This document shows, piece by piece, positions 26,327 to 34,898 of a DNA stretch of 64,000 bases (positions are counted from its first letter, which is position 1; the number at the start of each line of letters is the position of its first letter). A program made the translations under genes and the position numbers. This DNA is from Bradyrhizobium sp. 186. GTDB taxonomy: Bacteria; Pseudomonadota; Alphaproteobacteria; Rhizobiales; Xanthobacteraceae. The DNA lies in the NCBI RefSeq assembly GCF_023101685.1, contig NZ_CP082164.1:1302001-1366000 (forward strand), read 5' to 3'. The notes beneath the pieces are model-generated. The model did no database searches, was not told the origin of the DNA, and saw only the letters and a list, made by a program, of their open reading frames with translations.

Positions 26327-28747
26327 ATGGCAGATCAGATCGTCATCACGGAGAAAACCAGCCAGGCCAAAGACGTCCGCGCCGCAATTGGTTCGCGCTA
26401 CGGTGATGTTCTTCCAGCCGAGGGTCATTTGTTCGATCTCCTGGAACCGGAGGACGTCGTTCCAGCCTGGAAGCGATGGTCGCCGATACTTTTACGGCCT
26501 GTTGGTCTTTACGGTACACGCCCGGCAGAGGGCGGTAACAAGGCCGCTAAGCTCAAGGTCATTCGCGAGGCTTTACGCACTGCCAAGCGAGTTTGGCTTG
26601 CAACCGATTGCGACCGCGAGGGTCAGTTGATCGGTCAGGAAATTCTTGAACATTACGAGTATCGCGGTCAGGTAATGCGGGTGCTGTTCACCGCGCAGGA
26701 TTCGCAGACCATCCGTGACGCATTCGGTAGGGCAAAGCCGAATGCCGAATACTCCCGCCTATACGCTGCCGCCGTTGCGCGCCGACAGGCTGATCAAATT
26801 TATAACCTGTCACTGACCCGCACTGCGACCGTCATCCTGGGACAGGGCGTGCGGAGAGTGATCGGCGTCGGCCGCGTAAAAACGCCGACGTTGGCAATTG
26901 TTTGCAAGCGCGAGTTGGAAATTCGAAACTTCGTGCCGCTTGCTTATTTTGAAATTGTCGCCACCGCGAAAGTGGCGGGCGGGCAATTCCAGATGCGGCA
27001 CGCGCCGCAGGACCGAATTGCTAAGCGCGAGATCGCCCAGGACGTAGTCAAAGCGGCTGAAGGTTTCGAGGGCGCGCTCAGCGTGCGCGTCGAAGACAAG
27101 CGGCAAGCGCCACCTAAGCTGCATGATTTGCCGTCGTTGCAGAAACTCTGTGGCTCGAGCTTCGGCTGGTCAGCCAGCAAAACGCTCGAAGTGGCGCAGG
27201 AGCTGTATGACGGCCAAGGCAAGAAGATTGTCACCTATCCTCGCGCAGAGGTACGCTACCTGCCGCAGAGCTTGGTATCTGACGTGCCGCGAATCATTGC
27301 CGGACTGCGGGTGGGCCAATCGTTCAGCGCGATCCCTGTACCCGAGCCGCCGGTCATCCGCAGAGGTGCGAGCGGCACCTTTTACGACAAGGGGCTGGAG
27401 GGTGCGAGCCACCATGCCGTCATTCCCAATGTCAACGCCATCGACAAACTGCCGGAGGTCTGGCCTCGTCTGTCGTCTGACGAGAAGAAACTCTTTGACG
27501 TCATCGCGCGGGCATATATGGCCGCGCTGATGCCGGACTTCCGTTATCGGCAGACAACCGCGGCGCTCGATGTGCACGGTTTTGAATTCCGCGCAGCCGG
27601 TCGCCAACCCATCGATCTCGGCTGGCGAGCAGCATTCCCGGAGTGGCAACCCGCCGACGAAAAGGGTGATGAGGCGCAATTGCTGCCGCCGCTGCGCAAC
27701 GGCGAGATCGCGCAACTGCAAGATCCAAAAATTGAAAACAAGGAGACCCGGCCGCCGTCCCGTTACAACGAAGGCACTCTGATCGAGGCTATGCAGAATG
27801 CCTGGCGTTTTGTTGATGACGAGGTTCTTCGGGATCGCTTGAAGGAAGCCAAGGGTATCGGCACGCCTGCGACCCGAGCCGAGATCATCGGCGGGCTGAA
27901 GAAGCAGGGTTTCCTGATTGCCCAGGGAAAGAATATTGTGCCGACCGAGACCGGCTTGTCGTTGTTCGGGGTTCTCAAACAAGCCGATCCGGCGCTAGTC
28001 GATCCGGGCGTGACGGCACAACTTGAATGCTTGCTCGATGATGTCGTTGTTGGCAAACAGGAGATGGTCGGCGCGATTGACGCCGTATGCGATGTCGCCG
28101 AGCGCATTATCAGCAAGCTGAAGGAGGATGGTACTGCGGCGGGACCTTCTTTGCTTGGCAGCGCAGGGGGCAATGGCACAGGAACGTATCCACCGACGCC
28201 TGCGATGAAACGCTTTGCTGACAGCCTCATCCGACAAAAAGGCATCAAACCACCGCCCGGCTATAAAACATCGATATCGATCTGTCGCAAATTCCTTAGC
28301 GAACACGCGCCTAAAAAGTTCGACGGCGAAAAGCTCGTCCCCAAGCCGGTAAGCCCAGCACAGTTGTTGTACGCCAAGAAGCTGGCGCAGCGGAAAGGTC
28401 TTGTCATTCCCGAAGATTCAACGACCAACTCGGTCGCGATGTCCGCGTGGATTGATAAGAATCGAGACAAGAAACGCCGCATTGGTAGTCGCAAAACCTC
28501 CAACAGGCCGGTAGGGTCGGCTGCACCCCAAGTTGCACCGCCGAAGATGTCCCGAAAGCGAAACGTTAACGCCGATGCCGCTTCAACCGCTCCCGTGCCA
28601 GCAAATTCAAGCAGGACGCCGCTGCGGATTCCTTATGGCAACAAGGAGGTCGCTCTGAAGCTCGGAGCCCGTTATGGCTCAGGGGGATGGTATGCCCCGC
28701 CTGGAGTTGATCTTTCTGTATTTGGCGAGCGGGGGTGGCTGCTTTAG
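26327..28747 (+). CDS. topB: DNA topoisomerase III with C-terminal DUF5710 domain
   Basis: An 806-residue type IA topoisomerase of the plasmid/ICE type. Residues about 1-150 are the Toprim domain (TEKTSQAKDV; ATDCDREGQLIGQEI). The catalytic Tyr is in VTYPRAEVRYLP at about residue 307, where most relatives have TD or SD instead of AE. The late core motif is GTPATRAEIIGGLKKQGF. After the core come two similar helical repeats (TPAMKRFADSLIRQKGI; SPAQLLYAKKLAQRKGLVIP). A C-terminal DUF5710-like module follows (RIPYGNKEVALKLGARYG; GWYAPPGVDLSVFGERGWL). Enzymes of this sort travel with integrative elements and plasmids and resolve DNA intermediates. It leads a co-oriented gene series up to 31597. 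Confidence 0.92.
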   Translation: MADQIVITEKTSQAKDVRAAIGSRYGDVLPAEGHLFDLLEPEDVVPAWKRWSPILLRPVGLYGTRPAEGGNKAAKLKVIREALRTAKRVWLATDCDREGQLIGQEILEHYEYRGQVMRVLFTAQDSQTIRDAFGRAKPNAEYSRLYAAAVARRQADQIYNLSLTRTATVILGQGVRRVIGVGRVKTPTLAIVCKRELEIRNFVPLAYFEIVATAKVAGGQFQMRHAPQDRIAKREIAQDVVKAAEGFEGALSVRVEDKRQAPPKLHDLPSLQKLCGSSFGWSASKTLEVAQELYDGQGKKIVTYPRAEVRYLPQSLVSDVPRIIAGLRVGQSFSAIPVPEPPVIRRGASGTFYDKGLEGASHHAVIPNVNAIDKLPEVWPRLSSDEKKLFDVIARAYMAALMPDFRYRQTTAALDVHGFEFRAAGRQPIDLGWRAAFPEWQPADEKGDEAQLLPPLRNGEIAQLQDPKIENKETRPPSRYNEGTLIEAMQNAWRFVDDEVLRDRLKEAKGIGTPATRAEIIGGLKKQGFLIAQGKNIVPTETGLSLFGVLKQADPALVDPGVTAQLECLLDDVVVGKQEMVGAIDAVCDVAERIISKLKEDGTAAGPSLLGSAGGNGTGTYPPTPAMKRFADSLIRQKGIKPPPGYKTSISICRKFLSEHAPKKFDGEKLVPKPVSPAQLLYAKKLAQRKGLVIPEDSTTNSVAMSAWIDKNRDKKRRIGSRKTSNRPVGSAAPQVAPPKMSRKRNVNADAASTAPVPANSSRTPLRIPYGNKEVALKLGARYGSGGWYAPPGVDLSVFGERGWLL

Positions 28748-28950
28748 GTGGCGGGACGAAGACTGCAGTCCGAGCATGTCCATGTGGCGGAGCTGCAACC
28801 TTGCGCGATTCAATAACAAGGCTATCTATTATTCGTTGCTCGTCATCCCACGATAAACGAACGGCGCTGGTAGCGCTGCGACCGACAAAGATTTCGGCAA
28901 GCCATCCGCCGTCAACGTGGTGGCCTGGGGAGCGTTAACGTTAGCGACAC

Positions 28951-29724
28951 ATGACAACGGGGAATATCGTGACCAAGGTTGTGCCGTCTCAGATCCTATC
29001 ATTCATCGATCAATTTTACCCAACCGCAAAATCTACGCCCAATATACAGGTTTATTCCGCCGATTCCGCCGTCCTTGGCGCGATCATTGACCTTGCCGAC
29101 GATCTTCCTATCGAGTTGCTGACCATCAGTGGCGATGACTATACCAGCTACGTCTTCGGTCTTGAGGCAATGCAAGCCGCCATTGATCGATGGAATCACC
29201 ATGGCACGGACACCCCTCCACGAAGCCACGACGGGAAGAGCCCAATCTACCTCGTCCGAGAAGCGCTATCAAAATGCCCGGACCAGAATCCTTCGGCGCA
29301 GGCCGTTACGCTTGCGTTTATTTCAGACAGGCAGCTCGCGGACAGTATTCGTCTAGACCTAGATAGTGCGACCAATGCATTGCATCGCAATGACTTCAAG
29401 GCCGCGACGGTACTCAGCGGGGCCGCGATGGAAGCGCTACTTCTCTGGAAAATTCAAGACGTTGGCATCGCTTCGCCTATTCCAGGGATGCGGCAGAACA
29501 TCAAAAAGCAGTCAACACCAGAAGACTGGTTTCTGGAGGATTACATAACAGCCGCCGAGCTTCGAGGTTTGATCAAGCCGGATACCGTCAAACAAGTACG
29601 GCTTGCACAAAACTATCGAAATCTCATCCACCCCGGTCGCGCTGTCCGCCTGACGCAAACCTGCAATCGCGGCACGGCTTTTGGAGCGCTGGCAGCGGTT
29701 CATCTAGTCGTTGCTGATTTCTGA
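28951..29724 (+). CDS. HEPN-like domain protein
   Basis: A 257-residue cytosolic protein with no recognised N-terminal domain (residues 1-125). The C-terminal helical half carries AATVLSGAAMEALLLWKI and ends with AQNYRNLIHPGRAVRL. The latter is the R-N-X2-H-P motif common in HEPN/DUF4145-type proteins. Some HEPN proteins are RNases in toxin-antitoxin or phage defence; others are structural. It lies between topB and the SRAP gene, nine bases before the latter, so probably the same transcript. ATG 28951 is used; an alternative start is not evident. Confidence 0.6.
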   Translation: MTTGNIVTKVVPSQILSFIDQFYPTAKSTPNIQVYSADSAVLGAIIDLADDLPIELLTISGDDYTSYVFGLEAMQAAIDRWNHHGTDTPPRSHDGKSPIYLVREALSKCPDQNPSAQAVTLAFISDRQLADSIRLDLDSATNALHRNDFKAATVLSGAAMEALLLWKIQDVGIASPIPGMRQNIKKQSTPEDWFLEDYITAAELRGLIKPDTVKQVRLAQNYRNLIHPGRAVRLTQTCNRGTAFGALAAVHLVVADF

Positions 29725-29733
29725 GCGGTTTTG

Positions 29734-30393
29734 ATGTGCAACCTCTACAGCATCACCACGAACCAAGCCGCTATCGCCGCGCTCTTCCGCGTCGTCAATC
29801 GCTACGTCGGCAATCTTGCGCCAATGCCCGGCGTGTTTCCCGACTATCCAGCGCCACTGATCCGAAACACTGAGAACGGCACCGAGCTAACCCTGATGCG
29901 ATAGGGAATGCCGCCACCACCACGAACCGGCGGCCCACCTGTTACCAACATACGCAATACCTCGTCGCCACACTGGCGCGGATGGCTCAAGCCGGAGAAC
30001 CGGTGCCTTGTGCCGTTCAACAGCTTTGCCGAATACGCACCCGAACCGAATCCTGATACCAAGAAGAAAGACGTGGTGTGGTTCGCGCTGAATGAGGACA
30101 GGCCGCTGACGGCATTCGCTGGCATCTGGACCGTCTACAAGGGTGATCGTGGCACCAAGTCAAAGCCGGTGCCTGGCCCGCACGATGTGTATGGATTTCT
30201 GACTACGACTCCCAATGCCGTCGTTGAACCGATACACCCTAAAGCGATGCCCGTGATCCTGATCACCGACGAAGAGCGCGACGTTTGGATGCGTGCGCCT
30301 TGGGATGAGGCTAAGGCATTGCAGCGGCCGTTGGCGGATGATGGGCTGATGATCGTGAGGCGTGGCGCCGACAAGGAGGATTTAGTGGAATAA
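29734..30393 (+). pseudogene. yedK: YedK/SRAP (HMCES-like) protein with an amber codon
   Basis: SRAP proteins crosslink to abasic sites in single-stranded DNA through Cys2. Here MCNLYSITT preserves Cys2. The conserved RWGMPPPP motif reads R-TAG-GMPPPP: a TAG at 29902-29904 (codon 57) replaces the invariant Trp. The rest is intact, with asparagine and glutamate sites around [26 protein letters not shown], and the late motif [14 protein letters not shown] with its catalytic His. One G-to-A change would explain it. Unless suppressed, only 56 residues are made; re-initiation at ATG 29908 would lack Cys2. The gene overlaps the next by one base (TAATG). Confidence 0.85.
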
Positions 30394-31079
30394 TGTTGAA
30401 AGCCGTAGAGAAAGAGCGAGAACAGCTACTCCAACACTGGCGCTCGCGCGTGTCAAAGCGCCCCGATTGGATCGCTTCTGAATGGCTGCAAGTCAGTCGA
30501 GTTTTGGCCGCTAGCAGAGGTGAAGCGGTCCCGCACAAGACGTTGGCATCATCGCTTCGTCAATTCCATGACAAGCTCGGCTTCATGGCAAAGGGCACCG
30601 TCCCAAAGGGAGGCTTGTGCGCTGGCGCACTATTTAGAACAGCGGCATTCATTGCCGTTGAAAGCAGGTGCGGCGCAAAAGGCGCTGGCAAGAACGTACA
30701 TATTGAACACACGTTTCCGGTCAATCAGCTAGAACGCGCGATAACTAACCGCCGCTTAGATGGTTATGCCGGAGCGTTAGCTTGGCTGCTAAAACATTCA
30801 GTTGCAACGGCATTCTACGAAACCGAGCAGAAGCATCTGGACGGCAGAACGCAAAGCTCCGAAGCCCTTACGTCAGGCTCGACTGAATATCAGAAGCCGT
30901 TCATGCGCTACAGTATATTGCACGATGCGAAAGGCGTCGTTTGGAACGTTTTTGATCGCGAACCCGTCAGCCCTAAAACCTTCACCTTCGATGATCATCT
31001 TGATCTTGTCTGCCGCGTACTGCGGACCGTCGGCGCTTCAAGTTCAATGATCGAGAAGCTTCAAACGGCTGGGGCTTGA
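30393..31079 (+). CDS. hypothetical protein with HNH-like motif
   Basis: A 228-residue soluble protein. The segment GKNVHIEHTFPVNQLERAI resembles the core of HNH nucleases (EH, then Pro, then Asn/Leu). A paired zinc or third His is not obvious, so the nuclease reading is tentative. The N-terminal 60 residues are helical and basic. The start ATG overlaps the SRAP stop (TAATG) and the end overlaps the thermonuclease start (TTGA). The three genes are therefore translationally coupled, which supports a DNA-related role. Confidence 0.5.
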   Translation: MLKAVEKEREQLLQHWRSRVSKRPDWIASEWLQVSRVLAASRGEAVPHKTLASSLRQFHDKLGFMAKGTVPKGGLCAGALFRTAAFIAVESRCGAKGAGKNVHIEHTFPVNQLERAITNRRLDGYAGALAWLLKHSVATAFYETEQKHLDGRTQSSEALTSGSTEYQKPFMRYSILHDAKGVVWNVFDREPVSPKTFTFDDHLDLVCRVLRTVGASSSMIEKLQTAGA

Positions 31080-31597
31080 CCATCCGAATTCAAGCAACCT
31101 TGGGTGTCTTCCTACTGTGCCTTTCGACTGCGGCAGGTGCTGGCGATATTGTTGGCCGCGCCAGCATCATCGACGGCGACACGCTCGAAATCCATGGCAC
31201 CCGCATTCGGCTTTGGGGCATCGACGCCCCCGAAAGCGATCAGCTTTGCCGTGGTGACGATAGCTTACAGTATCGCTGCGGTGCAAAGGCGGCGAATGAA
31301 TTGGACAAGTTCGTCGCTTCCCGTCCGGTGGCCTGTGTGCGGATCGATACCGATCGATATCGCCGCACGGTTGCCGCTTGTTCCGTCGATGGTGTTGATC
31401 TCGCGGAGTGGCTTGTGGTTCACGGCCACGCGCTTGACTGGCCTCGTTATTCGAAAGGCAAATACGCGAACGAACAACGACAAGCCGAACAGACCGAACA
31501 GGGCATATGGGCTGGTAGCTTTGCCAAGCCGTGGCAGTATCGGGCATGCGTGAAAGCGGGCGGGAGTCTTGCCAATTGTTCGGATGAGACGCTTTAG
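31076..31597 (+). CDS. secreted thermonuclease-family (SNase) protein
   Basis: A 173-residue protein with an N-terminal signal peptide (TLGVFLLCLSTAAGAG). A staphylococcal-nuclease fold follows: ASIIDGDTLEIHGTRIRLWG, then IDAPESDQLC, then DRYRRTVAACSVDGVDLAEW. The active-site Asp, Arg and Glu positions of the family are recognisable. Four extra cysteines suggest disulfides outside the cytoplasm. Translation starts at TTG 31076, overlapping the previous stop. It probably degrades DNA/RNA in the periplasm or outside the cell. Confidence 0.85.
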   Translation: MTIRIQATLGVFLLCLSTAAGAGDIVGRASIIDGDTLEIHGTRIRLWGIDAPESDQLCRGDDSLQYRCGAKAANELDKFVASRPVACVRIDTDRYRRTVAACSVDGVDLAEWLVVHGHALDWPRYSKGKYANEQRQAEQTEQGIWAGSFAKPWQYRACVKAGGSLANCSDETL

Positions 31598-32001
31598 GTT
31601 CTCCGCCAGCCCTGAACTCGCTCGCGAGCGCCTGCAAAGCTGGTCTTAGCGGTATCTGCCGCGCCAGCCGTCATTCCTCTCACGGTCTCTGTGACGGCGG
31701 CCTTGGCCCGCTCCATGCGCTCGCTCCGGGCTTCGGCCGCTGCCGCACGGCGTGTAGCCGCCTCTTCCCGCAGTTTGGCGCGACGGCGCTTCGCAATCAG
31801 TTGGCGTCGGTACTGGAAGGCAAAGACCACCAGCGAAACGACAGACAATACTGCCGCCAAGGTAGCGCTTATTAACATCTTGAGATCGATCAGAACCGTC
31901 GTAGCGAATAGCAGGACAACTAAAGCACCAAGAGCAATTACGGTGCGACCGAAAACTGAAAAGGCGAAAGTCATCGCCGAACGGAATGCCAGCTGGATCA
32001 T
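31594..32001 (-). CDS. membrane protein with long basic helix
   Basis: A 135-residue protein. Two hydrophobic segments lie at about residues 18-38 (VFGRTVIALGALVVLLFAT) and 42-63 (ISATLAAVLSVVSLVVFAF). About 65 residues of Ala/Arg/Glu-rich, probably coiled-coil tail follow. It starts one base after the stop of the XRE gene, so it is controlled with it. Its end is convergent with, and overlaps by four bases, the thermonuclease gene. No known family. Confidence 0.55.
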   Translation of the reverse strand: MIQLAFRSAMTFAFSVFGRTVIALGALVVLLFATTVLIDLKMLISATLAAVLSVVSLVVFAFQYRRQLIAKRRRAKLREEAATRRAAAAEARSERMERAKAAVTETVRGMTAGAADTAKTSFAGARERVQGWRRT

Positions 32002-32002
32002 C

Positions 32003-32227
32003 TTACTTTCGTGCGCCCCTTGATCGTTTTAGAAATTCCTCAGGTTCAGCATCCAACACGTCCGCAAGCTTGCCGATAATCTTGATGCTAACATGAAAAG
32101 AGCCGCGTTCGAGTTGACTGAGATAACTGCGGCTGATCTCGGCATCGGCGGCGAGATCATCCTGCGACAATCCTTTTGCGCGCCGTAGGCGACGCAGATT
32201 GAGCGCAAAGATTTCCCGCAGGTCCAT
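32003..32227 (-). CDS. XRE-family repressor-like protein
   Basis: A 74-residue single HTH_3 domain: LRRLRRAKGLSQDDLAADAE, then ISRSYLSQLERGSFHVSIKI. This is the classical Cro/C1 fold with nothing added. A perfect 13-bp inverted repeat sits directly upstream (32246-32280), between this gene and a divergent membrane-protein gene. Autoregulation and control of both directions are likely. Confidence 0.88.
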   Translation of the reverse strand: MDLREIFALNLRRLRRAKGLSQDDLAADAEISRSYLSQLERGSFHVSIKIIGKLADVLDAEPEEFLKRSRGARK

Positions 32228-32245
32228 GGCGGAAAATCATGCAGC

Positions 32246-32280
32246 TTGTTCAGTATATTACACCTCGATATACTGAACAA
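32246..32280. promoter_or_regulatory. 13-bp perfect inverted repeat, probable XRE operator
   Basis: TTGTTCAGTATAT (32246-32258) and ATATACTGAACAA (32268-32280) are exact reverse complements separated by nine bases. They lie 18 bases upstream of the XRE start and 20 upstream of the divergent gene. TATA-like cores within both arms could double as -10 elements. Confidence 0.7.
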
Positions 32281-32299
32281 AGCAAGGGGGCGAGACGTT

Positions 32300-32713
32300 A
32301 TGCACCACGTTACTAAAGCTGAACTTCTGATCCAAATCGGCACGCTTCTCCTCTTGCTTGACGCGGGCGTCGGCATACTCGCCTATATGAGAGGCCGAAG
32401 TTTCGCGCGCTGGGCGATAGCATCGTTCCTGGTATCGCCATTGATCGCGATCGTCCTTTTTGTCTTACCTGATCTGCGAAGTGCAAGACGGCGAGCGGCG
32501 CAAGAGACGGCAGAGCGCCCTTCAGCGCCGTCGTTGCCGGTCCGAACGATCAAGGCCGCTGGATTCAGGATGGGGCAGACGCGCCCGATATCCACGCTAT
32601 CAAACGCCAAATCTTCCGCCCGGCGCAGCCTAGAGGAGTTTTCGACGCGCGCAGAATTGGACCGGGAAATCTCGCGTACAGTTGGTGACCAATTTCATGA
32701 GCGGGGCGGCTGA
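32300..32713 (+). CDS. two-pass membrane protein, divergent from XRE gene
   Basis: A 137-residue protein from ATG 32300, with AAGGGGG a few bases upstream. Hydrophobic segments are at about 8-27 (LLIQIGTLLLLLDAGVGILA) and 36-56 (WAIASFLVSPLIAIVLFVLP). A polar, Arg/Ser-rich tail follows. The topology resembles that of the membrane protein at 31594-32001 on the other side of the operator. No family recognised. Confidence 0.5.
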   Translation: MHHVTKAELLIQIGTLLLLLDAGVGILAYMRGRSFARWAIASFLVSPLIAIVLFVLPDLRSARRRAAQETAERPSAPSLPVRTIKAAGFRMGQTRPISTLSNAKSSARRSLEEFSTRAELDREISRTVGDQFHERGG

Positions 32714-32773
32714 AAGTGGAACGATTCGGCCCGCTTGCGCTTGAATCCGCGCGTTCGGTTACGTCGCGGCGGT

Positions 32774-33671
32774 ATGCGTAAGAGTCCACCAATCGGCGTA
32801 AAAGCCCCTTTTCCGGGCCTCATCGAACCCGCCTTGGCCACAAAAATGGAGCGGGTGCCGCGCGGGGATAGATGGGTTCATGAAGTGAAGTGGGATGGAT
32901 ACCGTGTGCAGGTCCACATTGCCAACGCGGAAATCAAGGTCTTCACCCGACGCGGCCATGATTGGACACACCGCTTTCGCAAGATCGCGAGCGATGCCTT
33001 CGAAATCAAAGCAGGGTCGGCCATCATTGATGGTGAAGTCGTTGTGCCGTCTGCAAACGGTACGACTGACTTTTCCGTACTGCAAAATGAACTGAAGGGG
33101 CGATCAATGAAGATCGTGTTGGTCGCCTTCGATCTTTTTTACCTGAACGGTCGTCCTCCCGCTCTTCGATCGGAAGGCGCAATTGCGCAAGATCATCAGT
33201 GGTGCGGACATTCAGTTCAGCGAAAGCTTCGAGATCGATGACCAGGAAATGTTCAAGCACGCGTGCAAGACCGGCTTGGAAGGCGTCGTGTCCAAGGTGC
33301 GCGATGGTCGATATGTCAGCGGCCGAACTGGAAATTGGACGAAGGTCACTTGTGCGCAGCGTGAGACATTGCCCATCGCCGGATTCGCGCTAGACGGGAC
33401 GAAATGGGATGGCATGTACATCGGCCGACGCAAGGGCGGTGAGTTCGTCTATGCGGGAAAGGTCGATCACGGCTTTTCGCCAGCCGATGCCAAAGAACTA
33501 CAGAAGAGACTGAAGCCGCTGATCCGCAAGACACAACCTTACACAAGGCGCGTCGCGCATCGTGGGATTTGGGTTGAGCCGGAATTGCTGGCCGAAGTCG
33601 AGTACAGGGCCAAGAGCGCCGAAGGGAAATTGCGGCACCCGTTCTTTAAGGAATTGCGGGAGGATCTTTGA
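32774..33671 (+). pseudogene. ATP-dependent DNA ligase (LigC/LigD ligase domain type), with small deletion
   Basis: The adenylation domain is clear: EVKWDGYRVQVH contains the catalytic Lys of KxDG, followed by AIIDGEVVV and LVAFDLFYLNGR. After LNGR about 11 bases appear lost. The continuation LPLFDRKAQLRKIISGADIQ is in another frame and runs through EGVVSKVRDGRY, then GFALDGTKWDGMYIGRRKGG (the OB-fold part) to 33671. Such ligases serve non-homologous end joining with Ku; no ku gene is in the window. The stop overlaps the next start (TGATG). As written only an N-terminal fragment could be made. An upstream TTG (32735) is an alternative start. Confidence 0.8.
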
Positions 33672-33982
33672 TGGCAAGTGACGCATTCGACAAGTGGCAC
33701 CAATGGCGTGAGAAGTCGCCAGATGATCGATTGTCGATCACGGCCGAACTGTATCACGCCGTAATGAGGCTTCCAGCGACCGACCAGCTTGACCGTGAGA
33801 AGGTCAACGAGGCGGCGCAAGAGGTGCCGGAGACGGTCTGGATTTACGAAGACGGTCACAAACATATCGGTGATGTCGATTGGGTGAAGGTCTTCGCGTC
33901 CGAAGACGCCGCAAACGAATGGCTTGCCGCAAATGATCCTGGAGGAGTGGCGTGGGCCTACCCGATTGAACCGGAGAGATAG
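33671..33982 (+). CDS. hypothetical protein with a VKVFAS-type module
   Basis: A 103-residue acidic protein. Its second half (VWIYEDGHKHIGDVDWVKVF, then ASEDAANEWLAANDPGGVAW, then YPIE) is clearly repeated in the next gene. The start ATG overlaps the ligase stop. It is followed after two bases by that paralogue. No named family known to me. Probably co-expressed with the ligase remnant. Confidence 0.6.
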   Translation: MASDAFDKWHQWREKSPDDRLSITAELYHAVMRLPATDQLDREKVNEAAQEVPETVWIYEDGHKHIGDVDWVKVFASEDAANEWLAANDPGGVAWAYPIEPER

Positions 33983-33984
33983 CG

Positions 33985-34350
33985 ATGACCAGCGTATGGT
34001 TATATGTCAGCGTTCCATTCGATTGTGTGAAGGTGTTCGCATCTTACGATTCTGCAATCGAGTGGCTGCGCGAAAACGATCCCGAAGGAATGGCAGTTGA
34101 GTACCCGCTTGAGGAAGAGAGTGAGCCGTCAATCGTGCCCAAGCGATCGGACATTCAGACACTCGTAAGCGCGTTCTTGGAAGCGCGTTCGATCCTGAGT
34201 GACTACCTAGTGCCGAACATGCCGCGAAGTGCCGGGATGACGGTAGACAAGTTGATGGATGCGTTGACCAACGATGATGTGTTGGCGGCGCTTAGACGGA
34301 TCGAAGGGCGGCAGCGGTTCGGGTTGGTTGAGGCTGAGTACACCGGATGA
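33985..34350 (+). CDS. hypothetical protein, paralogous module to the preceding gene
   Basis: A 121-residue protein. The N-terminus VWLYVSVPFDCVKVFASYDS, then AIEWLRENDPEGMAVEYPLE, matches the second half of the previous gene. A helical C-terminal section follows (IQTLVSAFLEARSILSDYL; MDALTNDDVLAALRRIEGR). Two bases separate the genes. Function unknown. Confidence 0.6.
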   Translation: MTSVWLYVSVPFDCVKVFASYDSAIEWLRENDPEGMAVEYPLEEESEPSIVPKRSDIQTLVSAFLEARSILSDYLVPNMPRSAGMTVDKLMDALTNDDVLAALRRIEGRQRFGLVEAEYTG

Positions 34351-34421
34351 ACGGGAGAGACATCTAGGAACTTAGCCGGGAGCGGAATCGTTTTGTGGCA
34401 GTCAGCACGTCGGAGTCACCC

Positions 34422-34898
34422 ATGGCGATCGATGATTTCAGAAGCACAAAGCCACTCCTTCTTCCCGAGCAGTTCTTCGTCGGACGGCTTGAGGGTTGGG
34501 CAGTCTTGGAAAATTTGGTCGGCGGACTTTTAAAGCGTGCGACAATTTCGGGCCATGGTGAATTCGACTCAGACACGGAAACGGTTCTATTCACCGAGGC
34601 TTACACCTTCGATGACGGGCATTCGGACACGCTGCATTGGACGATACGAAAGGGCGATGCAGGCAAATATACCGGATTGGAAAACCGACTTGAAGGCGAA
34701 GCGATAGGCGAGCAAGCCGGTTGCGCGTTCCACTGGAAGTACACGCGCGACACACCGCAAGCTAACGGTAAATCCTTCAAGCTGAACTTCGACGATTGGT
34801 TCTATGCAATCGATGAGCGCGCTTGCATCGTTCGCGGCAGTGCCGGTCGTGCTGGCATTCCGTTCGCAACGGCACACGTTACTTATCGGAAGCTTTAA
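34422..34898 (+). CDS. DUF3833-like protein
   Basis: A protein of about 158 residues rich in beta strands: EQFFVGRLEGWAVLENLVGG; ISGHGEFDSDTETVLFTEAY; KYTGLENRLEGEAIGEQAG; KLNFDDWFYAIDERACIVRG. This order matches DUF3833, a lipocalin-like family usually carrying a lipoprotein signal. None is present here, so the protein would be cytosolic. I prefer ATG 34422 because GGAG lies six bases before it; GTG 34395 is the alternative. It ends convergently against the phasin gene with a four-base overlap. Confidence 0.6.
   Translation: MAIDDFRSTKPLLLPEQFFVGRLEGWAVLENLVGGLLKRATISGHGEFDSDTETVLFTEAYTFDDGHSDTLHWTIRKGDAGKYTGLENRLEGEAIGEQAGCAFHWKYTRDTPQANGKSFKLNFDDWFYAIDERACIVRGSAGRAGIPFATAHVTYRKL

Noticed and set aside
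29734..30393. Recoding of TAG as an amino acid in the SRAP gene
   Set aside because: No recoding signal or special tRNA is visible in the window; a simple TGG-to-TAG mutation is sufficient.
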